From: Schistocephalus solidus | Taxonomy: Eukaryota > Platyhelminthes > Cestoda > Diphyllobothriidea > Diphyllobothriidae | Length of the DNA: 64,000 nucleotides | NCBI GenBank assembly: GCA_017591395.1 | Contig: WEDG01000726.1 | Span: 141,338 to 205,337, forward strand | Direction of reading: 5' to 3' | Part shown: piece after piece, positions 36,470-46,569 of the stretch | How positions within the stretch are numbered: the stretch's first letter is position 1 | How the letters are laid out: each line of letters starts with the position of its first letter | Translations under genes and position numbers: made by a program | Notes under the pieces: generated by a model | What the model was told of the DNA's origin: nothing | Database searches by the model: none | What the model saw: only the letters and a program-made list of their open reading frames with translations

Positions 36470-37036
36470 GTGAGTGGTCAACCCTTACGCGGACTTTCAG
36501 TCGGACGTTGGACGTGTAAAATGCAATTAATCGAGATTCCATTATAATTACGAGGCGTTTGTCGGTACTTTTAAAGTCACATAGTGCCTAGAGAGCTGTT
36601 CTTTGACTGTAACTCCAGATTTCTGGAAATGGGTTGTTGCAGTGCATTTAAATTTAAGTCAAATTGCCCTATTTTTGAACGGTTGTAATCGATTTTCTTA
36701 AATAAATAACGAAATGCTGACTTGAAATATGGAATTGTTCCTTCAGGTCTTCAGATTAATTCAAACAAACAGGCAAATTAGGTAGACTACCTGAAAACTT
36801 ATTAAATATAGAGGTCCCACACTATTTCCCTGCGGTCGAAAAAGCAGAGCTGGTCAATTTATTCGGCTCATTATTAATGCACGCAAGCAATAATTGGCTA
36901 TTTATTTGTTTAGGACTTTTGAAGTTTCATTTTTAAAATTTTGAAACTGAAGATCAGTGGTAAAGTCATAACAATTCTCCTTTTTTCTAGAAAAAGTACG
37001 TAATTAGACGTCTTAAGCTATTTCTAACAGAATGGT

Positions 37037-37292
37037 TTTAAATTCAGCGATGATACCCATGTAAACATTCAAGAAGTCAACTTCAGCTATCGTGCGTTTT
37101 TGATTATTTATCGTCGGGCCTTATGATAATGTAGGGGAGGGTAGAGTAGCAAAAGTTTAAACACTTACTGTTTATTAACTCTTTAAACTTCTGCCACTCT
37201 GCCCTCCCCTATGTTACTGTACAGACCCGAAGATGTATAATCAAAAACGTACTTTGGGCGACGTTGACTTCTGTGATGGTTTTCCTTTAAAT
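37037..37292. repeat. Small foldback (MITE-like) repeat
   Basis: The left arm (37060-37155) and right arm (37175-37285) are inverted copies. GAAGTCAAC, CGTTTTTGATTAT, TAGGGGAGGG and GTTTAAA appear on the left and as reverse complements on the right. A half-copy at 39119-39262 starts with the same 45 bases as 37037-37081. I see no transposase or clear target-site duplication. Confidence 0.75.
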
Positions 37293-37699
37293 TATTATCT
37301 ATGTAGTTTTTCTATCAGATCAACTAGCTTGCACAAGGAAGTTATGTCTCAGTTATGTCAAAGTTTGCACAACATAAGTATATTTGAACGCGCATCCTCT
37401 CTCTTTTAATAAAAAAATTATGAACACCATAATTTTTGCAAATCATCTGAGTTGCATTTGTTCGCTGAAATCGATTGGGCAAATGTTCATTCAGCCTGCC
37501 TAAGTGCAAGCTTAAGAAATATTTGTGGTATGCACAATTGGAAATCGCGCCATCATCGATGAATGGCAGAACACATGGTTTACTTCTGGAAACTCTGCTA
37601 TTTTAGTACGCTTGGCTATGTAAGTCTTCAGATGGATATATATATTCAGTTGGCGTTATCTTTGGTACAAAATAATCTCTACCATAACATTGCCGACAA

Positions 37700-38130
37700 A
37701 TAAAAGAGAAACTAAAATGACCATTCTGGCTTATTAGCTGTCAGCAGCCAGCCATACCCAACCCCAGGTGTTGAAGCACGTAGAGCTCGAACCCGAAACC
37801 TGCTGGTTAGAAGTATTTCGCTCAAACCCACTGCGCCACGAACTCATTGTCCTGTCGGTTTCGATCAGGCATATTAACAATTGTACATGGGCGCTCACCG
37901 ATCGGTTACGGGACCCACTCGTCCCTTTCCGCCTTGGAGCTCAATCTTGATCCCTGCCGGCAGCCGCACAGCGGCTAGCGATATATGCAGAAAGAATATT
38001 TTTGTCAGTAAAGTTATTTTGCCTATGTCACTAACCGCTTTGCGGCTGCTGGTGGCGATCGACAGTGAGCACCAAGGCACAACAAGGCGAGTGATTCCTG
38101 TAACCGATCTGTAAGCGCCCATGTATAAAT
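37700..38130 (-). repeat. SINE-like cluster with tRNA-like head and inverted bodies
   Basis: On the minus strand GTGGCGCAGTGGG (A box, 37827-37839) and GGGTTCGAGCTC (B box, 37783-37794) lie about 45 bases apart, as in a tRNA-derived pol III promoter. The body follows toward 37700 (TTCTGGCTTATTAGCTG). Next to it, 37886-37988 and 38015-38126 are inverted copies of another family block (GGGCGCT..C.GATCGGTTAC, CAGCCGCA.AGCGG). It may be two SINE bodies meeting head to head. Confidence 0.65.
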
Positions 38131-39118
38131 GTCTAAAAGGACCATTTTAATCCCCCAAGTTATGCATATACGTCCATTAGATTTGTCATGCAAACTAGTA
38201 GACGAGCTAATTTAAATCACCTTGCAAATTGGTAATGGAAATGCTAAGTTAGCTTCACCGATGTTTCAAGTCTTCGGAATTGGCCGCTTTTATAAAAAAT
38301 TCAGTATTTCTACTCAACTTTATATCAGTTTTGAAACCACAATATACCTTCTTTTTCAGAACGGTATCTACTTTGCTACCCTAAACTTCGGTCGGGGGAA
38401 GGGGGGGGTCGCAGTGTCGGCTGATTTCACGTAACGGGCGTTTTCTTGTAAAATCAACGATATTTCATGAGTTAGGGTAGTCACTGAGGGTACGATTCGC
38501 AGTTGGGAACGCGTCGCTGGAGGTCACTGGCAGAACTTTCGGCACAAAATCATAGTTCGGCTAAAACTTCCTGTCCAACAACGCAGTTTTACTATTCAGA
38601 TAAAAACTGCACTTGATGTCAGTCCTCTGATATACATTCGTTTCTCTCTCTCCGCAAATAAGGTTTAAGGTTCCGTAGTCGTAAATCTGAGGTCTTGTTC
38701 AAATGTTGCACGTACGCCTCTTTCGGGTAAATTTCCTAAATATTTTTAATCCGTTAGGACAGAATCTGGGACAGTTTTTTAAGGAGTACATACGAATTTT
38801 GAAAGGAAGCTCAAGAAACATTTAATAAAATGTATGAGGTAAAACAATTGCAAAGAAGAAGAACCTGGGGTTCGCATATTCGCTTTCATTCATGAGGTAA
38901 AATAGTCTTTATACCAATAAGTACCTGTCTAATTCAAGCTTGTCCAATAAGAATTTAATGCGGTATGCAATATTATTTTCAACAACTTAAATCTTGCTGG
39001 TTGTTGTTTTTTTGATTCACAAAACTGCACCTGAGCGGTTACGGTGCACCCACCAATAAGTAGGTTTTCTTACCGAATTAACTCAAAAAGGACATAATAA
39101 AACAGCCTTTAGTCTTCT

Positions 39119-39262
39119 TTAACTTTAAATTCAGCGATGATACCCATGTAAACATTCAAGAAGTCAACATCGGTTGACGTACATTTTTGATTATTCATCG
39201 TTGGAAATTCATAATAATAAAAGGGAGGCAAGAGTAGCAAGAGTTTAAGCAGCCAATAAACA
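39119..39262 (+). repeat. Half-copy of the foldback repeat
   Basis: The first 45 bases (39124-39168) are identical to 37037-37081. Similarity continues through TTTTTGATTATTCATCG and a GGGAGGCAAGAGTAGCAA block. The inverted right arm is missing. Confidence 0.75.
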
Positions 39263-39320
39263 GAAAGTGTGAGGAAAGGGTTGAGGGTGTTCAAACGTCC
39301 AGTTCTGTCAGAGACTTAGG

Positions 39321-39382
39321 CGAGGGTGCTGGGGTTGAGGGGGGGGGTGTTTGAGAAGGGTGAGGGGGGCGAGGGAGGGATG
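39321..39382 (+). other. G-rich tract with quadruplex potential
   Basis: At least five G runs of three to nine bases lie on the + strand within about 60 bases (GAGGG, TGGGG, a run of nine G, GAAGGG, GGGGGG, GAGGGAGGG). It is intronic. Any biological role is unknown. Confidence 0.6.
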
Positions 39383-39479
39383 CGCCTGACAATTAACTAC
39401 GTCCCTATCGCGTCGCTGTAACGCCATGTGGCAGGTTTGAACACGCAGGCTGGGTTCATCTTCGGCCAAGGGTGTATTA

Positions 39480-40090
39480 GGGCCCGTATGAACTCTTCAT
39501 GCGAACACAAGCCGTATGGCCACTGCCTCTGCCGTCGCAAGTATCCTCCGACAAAGGAACTTGGGGTGTTTTGTCGGCACTTTATAGATTATTCGGAATG
39601 CTTGGTTGACATCTATCCGGTGATTACTATCCACCAAATGAGCCACAATTGCGCTCGATATGGACTTTATTGTACCTTGATTTAGCCAGAGAGGATGGTG
39701 TTCTCCCACCCTGTTAGATAGGCGCCTAGTTGTTCGAACATTATAACCTTCCCCGTAGGAGTTAGTGAAGGCACATTGAAAAGGTCTGAAACGGCAGTCT
39801 TTCCTTGCTTTCAAGGCGAAGAAATTGAGTGCTTGAGAAAACAATTCTTATCTTGGTGGCTGGGTACAAACAGGTGGTAGCCGCATTTAAGCGAGGATGT
39901 AGAAGTTCACTTGCCTGATACTCTCGTAATGGCAGTGTGAGAAATACCTCCTTCGTCTCAGCCGTCGGCCATTCTGATTTTAGGGACTGTTCCTTTATTG
40001 ACAAACTTTTCAGGAATGCCGTTTTCTTGCAGAGTGCGAGTTTGTGCTCAAGTTTATCAGGATTACATATTCTCCTATCTCGGTTGCTGA
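39480..40090 (-). mobile_element. Penelope-like 3' fragment, second family
   Basis: Read on the minus strand, two overlapping frames give LPLREYQASELLHPRLNAA (linker after the RT), then a GIY-YIG segment (YNVRTTRRLSNRVGEHHP, then SSAIVAHLVD and AFRIIYKVPT). This family resembles the palindromic copy at 13.46-14.76 kb (CGAEYI, ILAHVVG) rather than the 8.6-10.9 kb one. A frameshift near 39780 separates linker and endonuclease. RT is absent. Confidence 0.8.
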
Positions 40091-40418
40091 GGCAGCGTAT
40101 GAATCTTCGTTACTGACTAAGAGGGAACAATGTAGGAATTTAGTGTATTGCCCTGTCCATGTTTTCCTACGAAATACACTTCTTCGAATTTATACATCAG
40201 ACGTTCTAGTAAGTAGGCGCATTTATCTTGGCAGTGGTGGTGGTGTAATCAGCGATCGAGGGGTTTCTGGTGGAATCGTAGCTTACGTTTGACCGCAAGT
40301 GCATAAAAGCGGACTTTTATACTCTCATTTTTACCAAAATTGTTATATTCTACCCCTTCCTTCTATACGCGAAAACATCCAGTCGTTTATCTCCCCTGCT
40401 TCACTCCTGCTATTCTAG

Positions 40419-40873
40419 CCGATGTCACACAGGTCCCCCTACGGCGACCAGCCACTCTTCTCTCAACAAACCACGCATCTCGCAGGGGCCACTGCCTTCC
40501 CTCCGGAGCGTAGAACGGTGGGGGGTCGTCTTTTTAATGGCTACAGTTATCCCTGCGAATTGAACAATCTATCCTCTGGAGGCACGAAGGCCCTTGATAT
40601 GGCCGTCTCTCCACCGGTTCCACCACATTCCACTCCAGTCGTCTCCAGCACACAGCGATTTTTCTCAGAGGCAGAGCTCCGTGAGGCTGGCGCCCCAACC
40701 GATCGTCTACAGAACTCGAAAACCTTACTCCTCAGCCTCCACCTTTCGCCCTGCCTAAACCAAGTCACTTCTATCGTTCAATGGGCTACTTGGCGACACC
40801 CACAGCAGCATTCTATGGTTCGACACCGTATATGGCACCAGTACCTCCATGGCCGGGATCCGCAAACTTTCAG
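40419..40873 (+). CDS. Merlin/ERM-family protein, Pro-rich tail (last exon seen, one base short)
   Basis: The acceptor TCACTCCTGCTATTCTAG and donor TTTCAG|GTAACC bound 455 bases. The first ~270 bases are open in one frame (SHRSPYGDQPLFSQQ ... RFFSEAELRE). The last ~145 bases read naturally only in another frame (LTPQPPPFALPKPSHFYRS ... PVPPWPGSANFQ). Both outer boundaries are phase 0 in their own frame, so a length of 456 would fit. One base seems to be missing between about 40680 and 40727. This could be an assembly error or a real frameshift. A 55-base intron (40681-40735) would not restore the frame. The peptide is tail-like, with no domain. Gene membership is inferred from strand, phase and composition. 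Confidence 0.55.
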
Positions 40874-41147
40874 GTAACCGAACGTATCGATTGCTAGCTT
40901 TATCCTAGGACTTTTTTGCTGCCACTACAGGCTATTACACTGCATATACTTTATAAATACCCAAGCCATAGTCATAAGAACACAGTTCTAAAGTACAATC
41001 AGGAAGTTTTTCTGAGTAAATTTCTTTGTCTTTATGCAGGTTTATCTTAAAAAATTGACATGCTTATTGGATTTTAAACTATGGGATTTAATAAAATGAA
41101 AGGGTTTCGGTTTGATTGAGGAGACCCTTACACCTGATGCTCGTTTT
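40874..41147 (+). other. Sequence after the last recognised merlin-like exon
   Basis: AT-rich sequence starting with the GTAACC donor, so probably another intron. I found no further exon and no ERM C-terminal domain between here and the window end. Confidence 0.4.
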
Positions 41148-42075
41148 TTTCTGAAACCTGCGACATAACACACGATATGTATACCGTCGACTTTCGACGA
41201 TGTCCATCGTACGCTCCACAGCAGGGTGGTGTAGGGACGGTAAATTGCAAGTGATCTAGTTTAAAGTGATAGTAGACTTGCGCTGCATCTACTGCACTCT
41301 TTCCTCCTCCCCCACCTGAGTCCGGTGTCATGCAGAGTCAAGAAGACTAGAGATGGGAGAGGGCACAGGTGGCTGGCGCGGCCGGAGCCACCCCTGTGCG
41401 TACCATCACACCCGGCTCGGATCCCACGGAGTGAGAGTGCCATAAAGGCCACATTAAGAAGGAGCCATTGCAGCCTGACTCTCTGTCCACCAGTCAGCCA
41501 CTCCCCAACAAAAACACACATTGGGCTAACCACGCGGTCCGAGTTATCCCGTCAGTTGGAAACCTACCAAACCACGGCTTTTAGCGAATCGTGATAGTTT
41601 CAAGCGCGTCAGATTGTTTATAGTGAGGAAAATGAGCTGAGCCGTCGACCTCACTCTCTCCCCCACCCCCACATTCAGACCACCGTCCGAGTTGGTCAGT
41701 TGTCTGATACGGAAGCGGGCGCAGCTGCTGGTGACCTCGTCTACGTGTACTACGCACACGACCTGCCCCCCCGAAACACAAGCACCAGGATTTCACACAA
41801 CAGGAGGTTGAACGGCTGACATGTGTGAGATAGCCAGAGGTCACGTTAAGTAGGAGCCATCGCAGCCTGAATCTCAGACCGCCAGTCAGCCACTCCACCT
41901 AACACGCATTGAACCCCATGCGAGGATTTGGGTGTAATTGTCAGTTAGCAACCTTCCAATCCACGGCGCTTATCGCCCCGTGATATTCTCAAGGTCAGAT
42001 CACACATGCAACAGAGGAGCCACTTAGAGAAGGAGCCGTGGATCATACTTGACTCTCACTCAGCTATGCAGACTG
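41148..42075 (+). repeat. Dispersed ~0.9 kb repeat, near-complete single copy
   Basis: The header (ACCGTCGACTTTCGACGATG) lies near 41180, followed by all blocks of both half-units: GTGCCATAAAGGCCACATT, CCACGGCTTTTAGCG, GCGGAAGCGGGCGCAG, CGTGTACTACGCACACG and ATGTGTGAGATAGCCAGAGG. A second GTTAGCAACCTTCCAATCC block and the start of a third unit follow. It adjoins the 3' end of the non-LTR element that begins at about 42090. Confidence 0.9.
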
Positions 42076-42166
42076 AAAGCATGTTTTTTGTGGTGTTGCG
42101 TTTGAGTGTGTGAGGTGCAGAGGACGATGAGGAGAGATGTAGTGTTGTGGTATATCCATCGGTGTA

Positions 42167-43297
42167 CTACCGCACGTTTTCATGGAGCCGCATGTGACCT
42201 ACTAGGCCCATGTGGTGTGTGAATGTGCGTGGGCAGTGCAGAAACTTGAGTCGAATTTGGCGGGTGTATGTTGGTTCTCCTGCCACTGGTTCGCCGTTCT
42301 CTGTGCGCTGGATTCGCAAGTGACCGGCGTGGCTGCTTCCTGAGGTGCATGTGCGGTGAAAATGAGGATAAGATAGGTCAAGAGGTGCTGAGTCTGAGGG
42401 GGATCTGCTGCTGTGTTACTGGCAGTCAAGCTCATGGGATGAATATGGTAAGTGTTGATGGGTGCGCAAGATTAGCTTGCATCACGGTGGATTGCGCTTT
42501 CATGGATGTGCATGTGACCGAGCAGGCCCATGCGATTAGTGAAAGCACGTGGGCAGTGAACGCATTGGAGACCAGGGTCACTGCTGTGTGTTGGTGCTCC
42601 AGGCACTAGTTCGCCAGTCTCTGTGCGATGAATTCGAAAGAGACCGACCAGGCCGATGTGTGAGGTGAATGTGATAACGCAATGAGGACAGGTTAGTACC
42701 GAGTACCCATCGCTGGTTCTGGTGGTGGCGGCCGTGTTTGATATATCAGCTGGCAGGTAGTCGGAGGTGGGCTACTGAGGTGGTGGGAGTGGAGTAAGTG
42801 GTGTTCGGCGCAGGGAGTGGAAAAGGGAGGATGGTGTCAGTGACCGTGGGCGGCGGAGCATCGATGCAGTTGGTATCAGTGGTCGGGTTGGTTGTCGTCG
42901 TGAGGTCTGAGGAAGGCGTGGCAAAGGTAGATGTTGTGGGATTGTTGATGCATCGAGTTCGAATATGTCCGACCAAACCGATTCGCGCGCGGAATGTGCG
43001 TTAACAGCGTGGACACATTGGCAGGGCTTGGGCATTAGCGGTGTTGATCCGCGGTGCTTGTGACTTGGGAGCCGCCATTTCGGCCTTAGCAGCGGCGATC
43101 CGGTTGGCCTCATAGATTTCTGCACCAGTCTTCATGGATCTTCTCCACACCGGTCTATCCTGGGCAAGGTTCTCCCAGGTCGTCAGGTTGATCTGCAGTT
43201 GCTTTAGCGATTTCTTCAGTGTCCTTGTAGCGTCGTTTTTGACCTCACTGTTGGTGAGCACCCGTATCGGCATCACCGTAGAAATTCGTTTGGGTAG
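42167..43297 (-). pseudogene. Non-LTR C-terminal zinc-finger tail
   Basis: It begins after the RT thumb region (DATRTLKKSLKQLQIN near 43235). CPRC at 43015-43004 is followed by an in-frame TAA, where related copies are expected to have a Gln codon, and then RTFRARIGLVGHIRTRC, so finger 1 is cut by a stop. A Pro/Thr-rich linker follows (42940-42750). Finger 2 (CPHC...GLVGLFRIH) has lost its first His. Finger 3 is complete (CVHCPRAFTNRMGLLGHMHI near 42540). The last finger (HHMGLVGHMRLHENVR) ends at the stop at 42167, with its first Cys pair shortened. C2H2 fingers in such tails usually bind nucleic acid. Confidence 0.8.
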
Positions 43298-45056
43298 TCA
43301 CTCGTTGTCTATTCTTACCAGGTGGCCACTCCATCGCGGTTGCACTTGCCTCAGCATGTCGTGGATGCTGAGGATTCCAATCCGCTCCAGGACTTCCGTG
43401 TCCGGGATCATGTCTTGCCACCTCAGCTGCAATATTCTGTGGAGGCAGCTGAGATGGAAGTGATTCAGCTTCCTGGCTTGGTTCGAGTAGACGGTCCAGG
43501 TCTCCGCTCCGTAAAGGAGTTTCGTCAAGCCGACGGCCTTGTATATCTTCAGTTTGGTGTTCAGGTGAATACCGTGGCGATTCCACACGGAAGCCTGCAG
43601 CCGGCTGAAGGTCTGACTAGCTTTGGGGATCCTTTGGGCAAACACGTCATCGATTCTCGTGTTGTGTGACAGCGTGCTTCCTAGATAAGCGAAGGTTTCC
43701 ACGTTTTTGAGTTGAGCACCGTTGACATTGATTCGGGAGCAATGTATTCCACGTTGGGTGGCGGATGGTGCACGATAACCGTTTTGGCTGTACTGATTGT
43801 TAATCAAAAATTGGTGCAGCCTGCGGCGAAGAGGTCCATGCTACTTTGCATGTCCTCCTCCGTCACGGTGTTAAGGGCGCAGGCGTCCGCGAAGAGCAAG
43901 TCATGGACTGTAGTCGTAGACACACGCGTTGAACCCTGCATACGCTGAATGTTGAGAAGGTGTCCGTCAGCTCTGTAGGCGATGCGGATCCCAGGCTTTT
44001 CATCATGGTATGCGTCCATCAGCATATCAGAGAACATGAGACTGAACAGGGTGGGGAGCCAATATGCAGCCCTGCCTCACTCCGCTGGTCACTGCGTATG
44101 CTTCAGATACTGTCCCATTGTCAGTGACGCGCGACGTCATCCCGTCATGAAGCTGACGCACCATGTCCCGTGAACCGCTCAGGACAGCTGAATTTCTGCA
44201 TGACTTTCCACAGTCCGTTGCAATTCACCGTGTCAAAGGCTTTCGTTAGATCCACGAAGGTAGTGTATAGGGGATTTCGCATGTCCTGGCACTTCTCTTG
44301 TAGCTTTCGGGCGTCAAAGATCATGTCGGTTTTTCCGCGGTGTTGGCGGAAGCTACATAAGCTTTCTGGGAGGAGGCCCTGCTCTAGGTGACTGTTCAGG
44401 CGATTGAGAAGGATACGGGTGAAGATATTTCCGGCGATGTTGAGCAAAGGGATGCCTCTGTGATTATCGTAGACTTGCCGATTCCCCTTCCGTTTGTAGA
44501 GATGGACAATGATCGCGTTATTGAAATCCTGAGGAACTTGTCCTTGGCGACACATCTCCTGGAAGAGTGTTGTTAGTTCTGCCATCAGCCGGGGTCCACC
44601 GTGCTTGTTGACCTCCGGTGGGATTGCATCGGATCCCGGTGCTTTAGTGCTGGAAATCTGCTGCACGGCCCGGATGGTTTCTGGTAGGGAAGGCGGCAGA
44701 TCCAGGTCATTGTTCGTGTCCACTTGAGGGAGCCGGTCAATGGCATCATCGGAGATAGCTGAGTAGCAATTAAGGAAATTTATGAAGTGCTCGGCCCAGC
44801 GCTTCAGAATTTGCGATTTCTCTGTCAGCAGTGTTGTGCCGTCAGAGCTGAGCAGCGGTGCGGTCCCCTTGATACACGGCCCGTAGATGGCCTTGATGGC
44901 TTTGAAAATGTTTTTCATTTCATTGCGGTCCGAATACCCCTGGATTTCCTCAGCCTTTCGGATCATCCAGGCGTCCTTCATCTTCCGCAGCCATTGACAT
45001 ACAAGGTGGCGGCATCTGAAGAAGGCTGCTTTAGTGACGTCAGTCCGAAGGTCCAT
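43298..45056 (-). pseudogene. Non-LTR reverse transcriptase, frame-shifted
   Basis: The frame 45056-44145 carries the N-terminal and finger region (SSTKAPGSDAIPPE, HRGIPLLNIAGNIF, TFVDLTKAFDTVN, the motif A region). One extra base near 44170 and another near 44055 shift the frame through VRQGCILAP. The frame 44037-43804 carries motif C, which reads FADA in place of the expected FADD (LLFADACALNT near 43890), so a metal-binding Asp is lost. The frame 43807-43298 encodes the thumb region ([40 protein letters not shown]). The element copies RNA at a nicked target in active relatives. This copy cannot. Confidence 0.88.
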
Positions 45057-46115
45057 GTAGGCTTATGTAGTCCCTTCTTCTCCACGAGTAATCTGCTGAT
45101 GTCGGCCTCATTGTTGTCAAACCAGTCCTGGTGTCGACGGTGTGCGCGTCCGAGGACTTCGAGGGCGGTGGACTGGATGACATTTCGCAGTTGGAACCAT
45201 CGTGTTTCCACGGTGTCGTTCTTACCTGGAGCATGCAGGTTCTCCAGTTTCTCGGTTATTTGGTTGCTGAAATCAAAACAGTGAGCAGGCAAATTTAACA
45301 AAAGAGTATTTAACTTACCTGGCAACCTCTTACCTTGGGATTTTCTTCGAAGTTGCAGTCGGAGACTCATCTGGGAGATGATGAGGCGGTGATCTGTCCA
45401 ACCATCGGCATCGGGGATCGCCTTGGTTACCAGCACGTCCTGTTGATCTCGCCTCAGGACGAGAACACAGTCCAGCAGCTGCATGCGCCACGACCGAGGG
45501 TACATCCACGTGGCCTTCGCCCGTGTCGAAAGGCGGAAGAAGGTGTTGGTCAGCAGGAGATGATGTTCCGCACACGTTTGCAGAAGAAGGAGGCCATTAT
45601 CGTTACAGCTACTGAGACCGTGGGGACCCAGCACTCCCTGCCAGGCAGCATGGTCCGTCCCGACGCGGTCGTTGAAGTCAACTAAGGATAATTAACTTAT
45701 CCGCCTTCGGCACAGTCACCAAGAGGGAGTGTAGATCCTCGTAGAATTGTCTTTCGCCGCATCAGAGCTCGTCATTGGGGGAGCGTAGGCACTGATAATG
45801 GTGGCCATCTTGTCTTCCCGAAGAGGCAGGTGGAGGCTCATAAGGCGATCATTGATACCCTGTGGTAGACAGGACAGACGTCCCACGATGCCGTTCCGAA
45901 TGGCAAAGGCGACACCAGCGTCGCGTCACTCTGCCTTTGGTCGGTCGCTCCAGAAGTTGGTGTAGCCGGCACCCACCTCCTTCAGATGACCCTGCTCAGA
46001 GAATCGGTCTCACTGAGAGCAGCAATGTCCACCTTGTAGTGCGCCAGTTCCCGAGCGACTAGCGCCGTCCTCCGTTCCGGCCGGTTGCTCCTAGGATTGT
46101 CTAAAAGGAAACGAA
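44978..46115 (-). pseudogene. Non-LTR AP-type endonuclease, disrupted
   Basis: The upstream part reads FLLDNPRSNRPERR then VARELAHYKVDIAALSET (46110-46000), the conserved first strand and catalytic Glu region. Several indels follow between 45990 and 45650, with stop codons near 45690. The frame 45634-44978 then holds [22 protein letters not shown] and [12 protein letters not shown], the region with the catalytic Asp-His pair. The C-terminal part continues into the RT with an overlap of frames near 45056. Confidence 0.8.
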
Positions 46116-46569
46116 CATTCTAGGCTGCTAGTGGAGGCAAGCAGTGCTGTCCCTAAATAGGGCTGCTCGGACATCCCAGACGGCTGCCGAACTCCACTAT
46201 GGGTTACCGTTTTGTTTTTGTGAGAGAACGACCCGAGTTAGCCTGGGCCGCCTACGGGGTTGCTGTTGCCCCTACCGTAGGACTTTTTTGAGTGGGCGAG
46301 GTGGGAAGTTCGGGAGTCAGACATACCGGGTGTGAAACACACACAACACCGGAGACCCTCACCTGGTTTAGCCCGCCGGTCGTGACGGTTGCCCGGAGTG
46401 TGGCCGCTGCGAAGAACCCAACTTCGAGGAGCCACAGGTGAGAGTTGGGTACCAGTTAGAGGCGGCCACAGGAGCATTTTCCACCTGTACGAGACAAATG
46501 GAGCGACCAAATGCAATCTGTGTGGTGCTACCCGTAACTAGTACCCCTACACCCCACACCCACACACAC

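Larger units (their letters stand above)
36470..40418 (+). other. Merlin-like gene intron, ~3.95 kb
   Basis: It runs from the GTGAGT donor to the acceptor TCACTCCTGCTATTCTAG. It holds a foldback repeat and its half-copy, a SINE-like cluster, a G-rich run and a minus-strand PLE fragment, listed separately. The segment 38131-39118 shows nothing recognisable. Confidence 0.65.
42090..46450 (-). mobile_element. Non-LTR retrotransposon with C-terminal C2H2 zinc fingers, decayed
   Basis: A minus-strand element of about 4.3 kb: 5' part (46450-46115, frame containing RHDRRAKPGEGLRCCVC), AP-type endonuclease (46115-44978), reverse transcriptase (45056-43298) and a C-terminal tail with C2H2 fingers (to 42167). 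I recognise the architecture as an abundant flatworm/cestode family of the RTE/CR1-like group, but did not assign a clade. It is bracketed by copies of the dispersed repeat (ending about 42075, starting about 46570). Frameshifts and a lost catalytic residue show it is dead. Confidence 0.88.

Noticed and set aside
40681..40735. 55-base mini-intron (GTGAGG...CTCAG) to explain the frame change in exon 40419-40873
   Set aside because: Removing it leaves the right part in a frame with a stop. A single missing base explains the data better.
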